Source of the DNA: Spirodela intermedia
Taxonomy: Eukaryota > Streptophyta > Magnoliopsida > Alismatales > Araceae
Direction of reading: 5' to 3'
DNA: 64,000 nt
NCBI GenBank assembly: GCA_902729315.2
Contig: LR746270.1
Location: 5,290,721 to 5,354,720 of the forward strand
How positions within the stretch are numbered: the first letter of the stretch is position 1; every line of letters starts with the position of its first letter. Shown here piece by piece: positions 35,485 through 46,620 of this stretch. Under the pieces are notes generated by a model that saw only the letters and a list, made by a program, of their open reading frames with translations, was not told the DNA's origin and did not search any database. The translations under genes and the position numbers were made by a program.

Positions 35485-37994
35485 ACGCTCATAAGTATGA
35501 AAATTAACATCATTCTCAATCTCTCATTTTTGGCTAGTTAAAGTGAGTATAAATCAATCATACCTCACCTGCAGGTGAGGAAAGTACCTTACAAACTTAG
35601 GTCTTCTTCTATGATTTTGAAGAAACTTTATCCATAATAGTAAGTAAAATAGTGGAAATAATAGATAAATTAGAAGAACAAAATGATTACAATTATGGAA
35701 AGATCCCTAGAATAAGAATGTGAGCTAAATAATAGTCTTTCGAGAGTACTATCTATCTCCTTGATGCAAAACACCTAATCCCCATCTCTCCTTTTTTGTT
35801 CATGATGATTTAATACTCTCCCCCTCCTTTCCTCCCATAGAATTTATAATTCCTGAACCTCTAGAAGGCTGCTTTATGTTTTAGTTACTGAGACTGTTAG
35901 GCCCGTTAAGTCCTATTCATTACTTCTCTATGTGAGTGATACCTTGTACTTAAGGTGGAAATTAGAGATTTGTAGATGTAGTTTCAGTGTGGTCTAAAAC
36001 ATAGATTGTCTGATTGGATTAATAAATTATCTCATTGAATAATATTTATCATCTATTAGTGAATGGTCAACTTGAAACATTGTGTGGTTTAATAATCCAA
36101 TTGAGCTCATCGTCCAATAATGGGAGAGTGACTGGTTGTGATCACTCAGTCTAAATACAATTATCAAATGTGAAATATGAAAGATTGAATGAAGATGTAA
36201 TTGTCAAAAGTTCTGATCAATAAGCAACTATCCAATCTTGTCAATGATTTTTTGAAGGGAAAAATATTTAGAGAATAATTCCTTATTCAATTTTTTCGCA
36301 AGAGAGAGTGCTTGATAAAATCTTAATTTCAAATAAATTGACTCTCCCACTTCATATTGTACTATCATTCTATTGTTGTTTGTTTGGGTTTTTATTTTGG
36401 ATTATGATTGAGTTAAAATGACACTTTAATGTATACAAAATCACATCTCATCCTTGTAATTGATCATTCATAAAGCCCACTTTTGTATTATGTGGTCTAA
36501 AATGCAGCAAAGTTGAAGGATTATAGTCATAATTCACTTTACATGGGGTAGTATTGGTAGAGATATAGAAGTAAGTCTTGTGCATCCTTGATAGTACATT
36601 TATAATTTCATTATTTAAACTCACCTTTTAATAGTTCCTTTGATATTCTCATTAGACTTGTTTTCAAATTATATCAAATAGTGTGTATTATAAAGTGCCA
36701 TTTTATAAGGTAATCTCATAATTCATGAATAACTAATAAGATTGTTTTTTGTTGATTTTCTATTGACAAACCTTGATTAAAATAGGTAATATTCTACAAT
36801 ATTTCATAAGTACTAACCTTATGTAATATAGTATGTTGCATTCAATTCTATCTTAAAAGATTGTGTAAATTTTGATATTTATCCCTAGTATAATTGTCAT
36901 AGCTATTTTGAACATTTGAAATGTGATATTCACTTCTCCATTCATTGTAAAGAATAATTATTAAAGTTTTAAATGAATGGTAATGATATTACTTTATAGT
37001 TTGAAACAAACTATTAGTAGAACCCCTTTAAACACAAAAATTCCTTGAATTAATGTACATTCAAGGGGGTTGACTATTTAAGTATCACCTCTATTTTACC
37101 TTAGTTTGCCTCCTCACCCAATGTACAAATCTAATGAACAAATTATTCAATGTATCTTTATCAAAACATATATTTCTTAGTATTAATACTTAATTTTTTT
37201 ATAATAATATTATAAATATTTGATTTAAATATTTTTCATTTGTCATAATTGTGATTAGAATGTCATAAATAATATGACCACAAATTTTAAAATGTAAGTT
37301 TGAAATACATGATGCATTAATGATTAGAATGTGACTGAAATATTAGTGAATTATAATTATATAGCCATGAATTTATTAATGTCCCTCGTGTGCTATGAAT
37401 GTCATTTTTACGGTATCTTTATTCCTCATACAAATTTTGTGGTATCTTGATCTGATTATATCTAGAGTTTGTGGTTCCATAAAATTGATATAGAAGTTCA
37501 ACCACCACCAGAATCTTAACTAATATGATACTATTCAACTAAATGCTCTACAATTTACAAAAAATTGTCAACTTATATCCTTTTTATTGATAAGTAGTAA
37601 GGACTTAAGTAAGGACTGTTAAAATATTAAATACGAAATAATATGATAATGATGAATAAATATAAGATCAATTAAATAATCCCCTGTTGAAAATTTTTAT
37701 GCCTTCTACTCATACACTAGTAATCACATGAGAAGAGGATAACAAAAATCAAGCATAAAGCTTCATCTTTAACCATAATTTTAGATATACTTTAGCCAAC
37801 ATTATCATCTGAAAATCTACTTATGGTGATATCTTTTATACTTGTTGTGGCATAAATTAGTGATTGAAATATTATTTCATCACCTGAGAGAGTTATACAC
37901 ATCAATCAATTAGTCTATCTAGAGTTATGAATCCAAAAGAAAAAAAATAAGTAAAAAATACAAGAAAGTTGAGACTAATAATTAATAATACATA
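35485..37994. other. AT-rich intergenic DNA with a dispersed repeat
   Basis: Bases 35640-35960 match 49450-49720 (below). An 18-bp perfect palindrome, CCTCACCTGCAGGTGAGG, lies at 35563-35580. The rest (36000-37990) is AT-rich with no open frame longer than 60 codons. It is probably decayed transposon sequence, but I cannot classify it. Confidence 0.45.
35640..35960. repeat. Dispersed repeat, copy 1 (partner at 49450-49720)
   Basis: Shared phrases in the same order include TGATAGTCTTT/TAATAGTCTTT, ATCTCTCTCCTTGA-type, CTCTCCTTT.TTGTTCATGAT, AATACTCTC..CCCC, and a TTAGG/CC..TTA end. Class unknown; it could be part of an LTR. Confidence 0.6.
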
Positions 37995-38135
37995 TGTTGA
38001 CACAAGAAGGGAAAACCTTAGAATCTATAAATATTAAAGTAGAATATATGACTTATATAGGAGAAATGAGAGATGAGAAAAGAGAGATAGATAATAAGCT
38101 CTAGTGGGCTAAGAGTCTAATACTACTATCAAACA
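37995..38135 (-). repeat. 3' LTR of the copia element, 141 bp
   Basis: Plus-strand limits are TGTTGACACAAGA and CTACTATCAAACA. It is closely matched by 46281-46410 and by both ends of the element at 34387-35479. A polypurine tract (minus strand) abuts position 38136. Confidence 0.85.
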
Positions 38136-39807
38136 CTCCTCCTCAAGTTGAAGTATATAAGTCGAACATGTCTAACTTGATACATGTGATGTTGTAGGAG
38201 ATCTTATTAGACTCTGTGTAAAGACTTCTGCAAGCTGATGAGATATGGTAAATGAAGAGTAGAGATAAGTCCAGACATAATCTTATCTCGAATATAGTGC
38301 CAATTGATCTCAATGTACTTTGTACACTCATAAAAATAAGATTGTTGACGATGAAGATGACAATTTGATTGTCGTAATGCATAGGCATTGGAGAGGGACA
38401 ACCAATGCTGAGATTGTCAAGAAGTGATCAATCATACCATTTTCTGCGTTGTCTTAGCCATGGCTCAATACTCAGATTTCACACTAGAGTAAGACACCAC
38501 CCTTTATTTCTAAAACCATCATGTGACTAAGTTACCGTCGATGTATGTACAATAACTCGTAATAAACTTCTAGTCATACTTGTCTCTTACATACTTGGCA
38601 TCAAAGTAGGTTACAATACAGAGATGATCATGTCACCGATAGATGAATCATCTCCTTGGGGCTCACTTGATGTAGGTGAGGACTCGTAGAGCTCCCTTCC
38701 AATGAACTCGTCGTGGCTCTTGTATAAATTGACAAAGGACACTAACTATGTACATGATGTCAAGACAAGTGATGGTGAGATATACCAGCTTACCCAACAA
38801 TCCCTGATACTAGTTAGCATTCTTGAGTAAGGGAGATGAAGTGTCTCAAAACTACAAGTGAGCTTCCATGGGTAAAGTCTCTGACTTGCACCCAAGGAGG
38901 CTATCTCTTGAAGTATGTCAAGGGCATACTTTTATTGACTGAAGTCAAACTTCCTATCATGATATATATAAATTTAATCACAAGAAAATACCATAGAGTT
39001 CCCAAGTCATAAATGTTAAGGTGCTGCTTCAAGTAGGCTTTGGTATCAGAGATGTCGACCTCATTACTTCCAATCACATGGATGTCGTCGACATAGACTG
39101 TAAGGATGATAAGGTTATCTTATGTCTTATTCATGAGCATGGTGGGTCTGCAGTGTAGAAGACAAAACTGAAGGTGATGAGTAAATCACTAAATTTTGTG
39201 AACTAAGCATATAGATTCTGCTTGAGCCCATAAATGACACGTTGTAAGAGACACCTTCAATGACTCCCCTTGAGCAACATACTTAGGAGGTTGTTTTATA
39301 AAAACTTGCTCTTTGAGATCATCATAGAGAAAGGCATTAGAAGTATTTAACTAGCAGAGAGACTATGTCTGATTGATGACGAGAGAGAGAAATATGCGGA
39401 TGGAGTTGAGGCAGATGACAGGAGAGAATGTCTTAGTGTAGTCAATTTCATATGTATGTGTGAAGTCTTGAGCGACTAGGTGAGCTTTGTGACAAGTGAT
39501 GGAGGCATTTAGGTGATACTTGAGGGTAAACACCCACTTGCACGTCACAGTGTTGACATTAGTCGGGTATGGAATCAAATGTCAAGTCCCCCATGTGGCC
39601 AATGCAGTCACCTTTAAATCCATGGACATCTTTCATGCAGGTGCTTGTGCAACCTCAACATATGATTGTGGAAGTGACTTAGAGGTTGCAGAAAAGATAG
39701 AGGCACAAAAGAAGAGAGAAAAGCGGTCATAAGAGACAAACTAAAGATAAGATGATGGGTACATGCACATCAAAGGTACACAAGGAATTGGAGGGGAGGA
39801 TGAGGAG

Positions 39808-41539
39808 TGATGTGAGTTAATCGTTGTATAGTAAATCATGTAAATTTAAAATTTATAAACTAGAAAATAATAATTTTTAGATATTTAGAAGTATTTCAGA
39901 ATAAATATATCAATTATAATTCAATAAAAGTTTCAAAAATAGTGAAAAAAATTATGTCGACCACAAGGATGTAATATAATATTGGGTAATATTTTAGAAA
40001 ATTTATGAAAGAATATAAATTTTATGAATTTTAGATTAAGAAATAAAAATAAAATATATTTTAAATTCACAAAAAAAGAAAATAAAGGTGCGGATGTCAA
40101 GATGACATCATCACCTAGTGAATGTGAATAAGGTAGAAACAGAGTTTCACTCAACAATTCTTATATAAGTGGTTACAGATGATTTAATCGGTCAAATTAA
40201 GATCTATAAAAGTTAAAAAATCAGAATTAAATGAAGAGTAGTTTGAAAATTTTAAATCAGACAAATTATCTCTAAATGACGTCAAAATTAAGTTGAAAGT
40301 AGGAAATACAAAGTTCTGATGTCACAATAGTGATACATCAGTGATGTATTGAAATTCTGAGGGTTCAAAAGGATTGTCGTGTAGTGTCCACGACCTTGAA
40401 GACTTTTTTTAGATAAGAATGGTGTGGGTAATCTTTATATCATCTTGCGAAGTCTAGATATCAATGAAATGAGTTGTCGAATCATTTTTGGTAGTTGTCA
40501 CCTAGTGGAGTGAAAAAACAACGACTTTGTGATTCTCCAATGGTTGTCACCTGGTGGAGAGGAGATGGATGGAGGTGGGGTACGTGTTAGAGAGCTTCAT
40601 CCTCAAGTTTGCACAACAAGAGGAGGCTCTTCATGCATCTATTATACTCTCAAGAGGTGACAACTCGTCTCCTAACATATCGTTCTCTTTTCAACGACAA
40701 CTTGTTCGTCGATCAATCAAAGATGATTTACTTGATGGATTTGTGATCTTTTTATTACAAATCGTTTAGTAATTTTAGTAATGATACTCTACGAATCGCG
40801 TTGACGAGATTTTTCGTCAATGATTAAACGATTTGGCAGCTTAATCTTTCACTTGTGATTTGTAGGAAAATTATGATTTAATCAGATAAAAAAATAAGTT
40901 TTGGCTTAGAAGGATTCGAACCCTTGTTGATCGCCCACCTTCTTGAGAATGAATAAGTACTCAAATACTCTTATATAGTGATGTCATCATAATATATTGT
41001 TGTTATAAATAAGGGGTAGTTTAGGTATTAAAATTATTAAAAATATTTTGAGAATGTGTGACCATCGATTTGATCTCACATTGGTTATATGTCGAATATA
41101 TAGTAATATCACATTTAGAACTAATGAGTACCTTTCTTGCATGTGTACAACCATTATTTGCCTCACGCCCTATACTGGCCACTAGTGATGTGGAAGGAGA
41201 GTGACACATACGTGTCCTCATTGGTCTATAGCCACTCAAGCTCTTGCTCATGGCTCCACCTTGACTGTGTTTCTGACTCGCTTATGGGCATGGCTGGTCA
41301 GTGCCCCCCCCCCCCCCCCCCCCCCCTTCTTTTTATTTTTTATTTTTTCATTTATCTTAAAAATATAATTATAAAAATTATATAATTTTATATAAACTCA
41401 CATAATTAGCAAAAAATCACCTTAATCAACTAAAAAATACTTTTCATAGTTTAACACAAATATAAGTCTATTTATCATGAGTTAAGGTTAAAAGTATATT
41501 ATTTATTAATTATTAACTCATGATAATAAAGACTTATCA
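39808..41539. mobile_element. Solo LTR, copy 1 (1,732 bp) inside copia pol
   Basis: It starts TGATGTGAGTTAATCG and ends GACTTATCA. The flanks are AGGAG (39803-39807) and AGAAG (41540-41544), a 5-bp target duplication with one mismatch. The whole length aligns with copy 2 at 42146-43787. It interrupts the copia sequence between the integrase C-terminus and reverse transcriptase. No gag or pol lies inside, hence solo LTR. A C homopolymer of about 20 bp occurs near 41306-41326. Confidence 0.75.
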
Positions 41540-42145
41540 AGAAGGATACGACATCTAGAGCAAGAGGAGTCACAGGAGACATGGGTTGAGAAAAGGTAAA
41601 CACGGATAACGACCTCAAAAAGAGTGGACAGGAGGGAAGAGAGGAGGAATAGTTTGTAAGAACCACCAAGGGAAGAAACTTAAGTGGAGGAAACGTAGCA
41701 ACACGAAGAAGAGGAGTCGAAACTAGGGAGGAGAAAAGAGACATGAAAAATGACGTCGGCCAAAGTCACATAATGATGGGTATCCAAGAGGTGGATGCGA
41801 TAACCCTTTTGCATGTGAAAGTAGTTGACAAAAATCTATTTAAGAGCACAAGGGGTGAGTTTAGAAAGAGAAGGAGAAGAACTCTAGACAAAGGTGGTGC
41901 ATCCAAAGACTCGAAGGGAAATAAGAAAAAGAGAGAAATCAAAGATTAAGTGATGGAGAGGAATGACCCCAAAAAAAAAAGTAGAGGGAGGTCAATTCTG
42001 GAAATAAGTGGTAGTCAGAAAGGCATCAACCTAGAGATAGTGGGTGGCATTCATCTCAAAAAAAAGTGTACGAGTGATCTCAAGGAGTTGACGATATTTA
42101 TGTTCAACAATGCCATTCTAATGCGAAGTGTGAGGGTAGGTGGCC

Positions 42146-43787
42146 TGACGTGACTTAGTCGTTGTATATTAAATCACGTAAATAGAAAATTTATAAAATT
42201 AGAAAATACGAATTTTTGGATATTTAGAAGTATTTCTGAACAAATATATCAATTATAATTCAATAAAACTTCCAAAAATAGTGGTAATTTTCCAAATCGA
42301 TCACATGGATGTAATATAATATCTGGTAATTATTCAGAATTTTTCTCAATAATACTATTTTATATGAATTTTATACTAAGAAATGAAAAGGAAATATATT
42401 TAAAATTCACAAAAAAAAAGAAATAAGGGTGCGGACGTCAGGATGACGTCAGTGCCCCAGCGAACGTGAATTGGGCAAAAATAGAGTTTTGTCTAGCGAT
42501 TCTTACGTAAGCGATTATAGATGATTTAATTGATCAAATTAAGATCTATAAAAGCCAGAAGAATCATAAGTGAACGAAGTATATTTTGGTAAATTAAAAT
42601 CACACAAATTATCACTAAATGAAGCGTAAAGTAAGTTGAAAGCAGGAAAATAGAGTTCCGACGTCGCGGCGGCGATGCGTCGGCAATGCACTGGAATCCT
42701 GAGCGTTCAGGAGGATAGTTGTGTAGTGTCCACGGCCTCGAAGGCTCTCCTTGGACAAGGACGATGTGGGCAATCTCTAGATCTCCTTGCAAAGTCTAGA
42801 GATCAATGAAATGGGTCGTCGAATCATCTCTGGCGGTTGTCACCCGGCGGAGCAGAAAAACGGCGACTTTGCGGCTCTCCGGCGGCTGTCACCCGACGGA
42901 GAGGAGTTGGATGGAGGTGGGGCGCGTGTCAGGGAGCTTTATCCTCAAGTCCGCGTAGCAAGAGGAGGCTCTTTATCACATCTGGTATGCTCTTAGGAGG
43001 TGGCGACTCGTCTCTCAGCGGATCGTCCTCTTCCCGACGACAGCTTGTTCGTCAATCAATTGGAGATGATTTACTCGATGGATTTGCGATCCTTTTATTG
43101 CAAATCCTTCAGCAATTTTAGTAACAATGTTCCGCGAATCTCATTGACGAGATTTTCGCTGATGATCCAACGATTTTGGTTACTTAATCCTTCACCGGCG
43201 ATCAACAGGAAAGTCGTGATAATCAAATAAAAATATGAGTTTTGGCTCTAAGAGGATTCGAACCTGCACCGGTTGCCCCCCTACCTCTTCTAAAGAAGGT
43301 GACGGGTTTAGTCCCACATCGGTTGTGCGTCGAATTTTCGGGTGAATATATAGTAACGTTACATTTCTAAGCAAAGTCCCTTTCTCGCGCGTGTATGACC
43401 ATTCTTTGTCCCACAGTCGGCTGGCCACCGATGACATGGAAGGAGAGTGGCGCACACGTGCCCTCATTGGTTCGAGCCGCTCGAGCCCTTGCTCGTGGCT
43501 ACTCCCTGACTGCGCTTCCAACCCGTTTCCGACCCGCTTGCGGGCCTGGCTGGTCGGCAGGTCCCCCCCCATTTTGCTATATTTTTATTTTAATTTCTTT
43601 TCCTTCATTTATCTCAAAAGTAAGATTGTAAAAATTATATAAAATCACATAATTACCTAAAAAATCATGTTAATCAATTGAAAACTACTTTTCACACTTT
43701 AACACAAATATAAGTCTATTTATCATGAGTTAAGGCTAAAACTATATTATTTACTAATTATTGACTCATGATAATGAAGACTTATCA
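42146..43787. mobile_element. Solo LTR, copy 2 (1,642 bp) inside copia integrase
   Basis: It starts TGACGTGACTTAGTCG and ends GACTTATCA. The flanks are TGGCC (42141-42145) and TGGTC (43788-43792), one mismatch in five. It splits the integrase frame: catalytic-core sequence lies right of it and the NGIVEHKYRQLLEITRTL part left of it. CpG and CNG sites are much better kept than in copy 1. It contains the motif TCCCACATCGGTTGTGCGTC and a TATA-like GAATATATAG near 43347. Confidence 0.78.
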
Positions 43788-46280
43788 TGGTCTAATAGAA
43801 GATGCCACGATTGACATAGAAGGTGAGAAGAGAGGCTTTGACAAATTCAAGAGCATTATCAGTATGAAGAATTTTGGACGTAGTGGTGTATTGAGTGATA
43901 ATTTTAGTGATGAAATGGATAACCACAGTGATGATTTTAAAGCAGTTGTAGAGGACGTGGACTCAACTCACACAAGTATAGTGATCAACAAAAATGATGT
44001 AATAACAATGACCCGAGATGGAGGAAGTACGAGATAAGTCTTGTATATTGCAATGTAAAAGGTCAAAGAGAGTGGAAGAAGGGATGTCATCACGACTAAG
44101 ATAAGAAATGCGGTGATGTTTGCTCAACTGAAAAAACTCGCACATAAATTTAAAGAGAGAAAGCTATTGTAAGATTTTTTATAATTTAGAGACAAAAATA
44201 GCCTAAACGACAATGTCACTAAAGAAGAAGTGGTCGTAGAGATAACAAAAAGGGCTTGAAAGTTAAAGGAGGGTTTGTTAAAAATGAGTTCATATACACC
44301 CCACCCATTTTCATGGCCCAAACAAATCTTTCATCTTGTATATAAATCCTAGAAAGTATAGTGAAAAGGAATGAATGTGATGGTATAGAAGAGCGCATAA
44401 GTAATAACACTAATGAAAAGAAAGTTAGTAGAAAAACTAAGAACATAGAGAACCTAAATGAGGGAGGGAGAAGCCAAGGTGGTACCATGACCTTTGATCG
44501 GATAGGTTTGGCCATCAACAATGGTGACAAAGAGATGGGTTGAGGTAGATTGATAAGAGGAGATAATAGTAAGGATACTGATCATATGAGTGGAGGCCCT
44601 CGAATTGATAATACACATCATTGAAGAAGAAGCAAGGAGAGCGTGTGTACTTGGTGTGGAGGGGGTCAAAAGTGAGGCGAGATTGGTAGAGGTAGAAGCG
44701 TCAGTACCATTGGTGTCATGAAAAGAATCATACTTCGTAGGCGTCAAGGTCACATGGAAGGTAGGAGTTAGAATATGAGATAGAGCGGGGGATGCCAGAG
44801 TTGAAGAAATCATCACCAGCTATGCGAAAGTGAGCTTGCCAAATTGTCTCCAACACTTAGTAGCCAAATGGTTTTGCTTCCTGTAATAGGGACAGAGAGG
44901 AAAAATATTACACCCACGTCTGCGAGAAAGACGACATGCGGAGCAGCCATGATAAGAGCCGAAGGAATAGAAGTGGTGCCTAGAGAGGAAGAGGAGTAGA
45001 TGGATGTATTAGTGGTGACCCGAAGGGCTATCGAGAAGATGGGGGCAAGATAGGGCACACGATCCCTAAAGAGAATAGACCCCTAGATCTGGGATGTGAT
45101 GGACGGATGAAGCCCATTGAGATAAACCCCAACATAAAACTCTTGTCGATAGCACTGAATGGTCAAGAGATCAGTAGTAAGGGGTTGATAAATATCAACT
45201 TTTTAGATGAGGGTCTAGAGGCAGTCGTAGTGGGCCTAAAGAGAGAGATTGCCTTATTTATAAGAGAGAAGAGACTTGAAGATCTCCACAATGTGACTAA
45301 TGTTTGTCTGGTTGACATATATGGTCTCCATAGTGAACCACAGGAGATGGGTCGAGGTGATGTGTGCTAGTAGCTTGGCAATGTTGGGTTTGATGTTCTA
45401 AAACATCTACATGATGATGGTTGAGTCGAGTTGTGACCATATCGCATACGAGGGGTCCTGAAGGTCGAGTGGGTCCTCTACAAGGTGATGGAGGAGATTG
45501 TGAGATTGAAGGAAGAGCTCCAAGTCAAAAGCCCATGATGCATAATTGTGGCTGTTGAAAATATACGTTGGCTGAGCTAGTTATGCAATGATGGAGTGGC
45601 GAGCCGGAGGAACTGCCGAAGAAGGGAGAACAACAGTTGAAAGAAGCTCAAAGGGCTCAGAGGTAGGCAACGAAGGAGGGTGAGATGATGCCATGAGGTT
45701 GGTGGGTCTAGGCTGGAAGGCTAGGTGGTGGGGCTGGCTCAAGTAGAGTGAGTAAGTCGGGGCTTGACGAGCTGGTTTGGAGGGGCCAGCTAGGGCCAGC
45801 TGGGCTAGCTGGCTTGTTGGGAGGCAGGTGGAACCCTAGCTGCTGCAGCCGGACAGTGACGACACCTATGACGGCGACGGTGAGGGCTGGGGCACGACGG
45901 CAAGGGCGGGATGATAAGAGTGTGACAACGAGGAGGAACCTCAATGGCAGTGGCAGCGCCCTCAGCACCTGAGAGTGACGACATGACAGCGAGGAAGCAA
46001 TGGCAAAGAGGGGCCTCAATGGCGACAACAATAGTAGAAATGTTGAAGAAGAGGAGAAGAGCAATGGCACTAGCAACAGACGATAACAGTGAGGAGGGCG
46101 GCGCCGAAAGTAGAAAGAGAGTGACGACAAATACGATGACGCCAAAAGAGGGAAGAGTAGTGATGCCAAAGAGCCACCTAAAGAGGGAAGAGGCCAACAA
46201 GGAGGAGAGCAGCGCATTAGAGACGGGCGGCGCACAAGAAAGGAGGACAACGACGAGAGATACCTAAGGCTCTAATACTA

Positions 46281-46410
46281 TATTGACACAAGAGAATCCA
46301 TAAATATCAAAGTAGAATACACGACTTCTATATAAGAGAAATGAGAGATGAGAAGAGAGAGATAGATAATGGGCTATAGTGGGTTGAGAGTCCGATATTA
46401 CTATTAAACA
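46281..46410 (-). repeat. LTR shared by two copia elements
   Basis: On its left is the primer-binding site of the element at 37995-46280. On its right is a polypurine tract (minus strand of CTTCCCCTCAAG) and RNase H sequence of another element. One LTR thus serves as 5' LTR of one element and 3' LTR of the next. Confidence 0.75.
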
Positions 46411-46620
46411 CTTCCCCTCAAGTTGGAGCATATGAGTCGAATATGTTCAACTTGGTACACATGGCATCGTAGGAGATGTCGAGAAAACTCTTCGTAAAGA
46501 CGTTCACAAACTGATGAAATTATGTCATATGAGGAGTAGAAATAAGTCCAAACATAACTTTATCTCGAATGTGGTGACAAACGATCTCAATGTGTTTTGT
46601 ACTCTTAGTATGATTTAAAA
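46411..46620 (-). mobile_element. Truncated tail of a second copia element
   Basis: This aligns with 38136-38335 (polypurine tract plus the RNase H C-terminal region) and stops being recognisable near 46620. The rest of that element is absent. Confidence 0.7.

Larger units (their letters stand above)
37995..46410 (-). mobile_element. Degenerate Ty1/copia retrotransposon interrupted by two solo LTRs
   Basis: Minus-strand order: 5' LTR 46281-46410; primer-binding site complement GCTCTAATACTA at 46269-46280; leader/gag-side sequence about 44816-46265; protease about 44454-44816 (NSRASTHM where active elements have DSGASxHM); integrase 43793-44320 and 41545-42140 (LSKHHR, LLHCNIQD, then NGIVEHKYRQLLEITRTL); reverse transcriptase 39084-39800 (CKWVFTLKYHLNASIT, and an intact YVDD at 39084-39095); RNase H 38143-38700 (TKYIEINWHYIRDKIMSGLIS, LDMFDLYTST); polypurine tract next to 38136; 3' LTR 37995-38135. 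The reading frame is broken by many stops and shifts and key residues are changed, so the element cannot move by itself. The two 1.6-1.7 kb interruptions are separate features. Confidence 0.88.

Noticed and set aside
45708-46267. Overlapping frames of 107-180 codons on both strands
   Set aside because: They lie in the copia leader; the homologous region at 34425 is likewise open in several frames because of composition.
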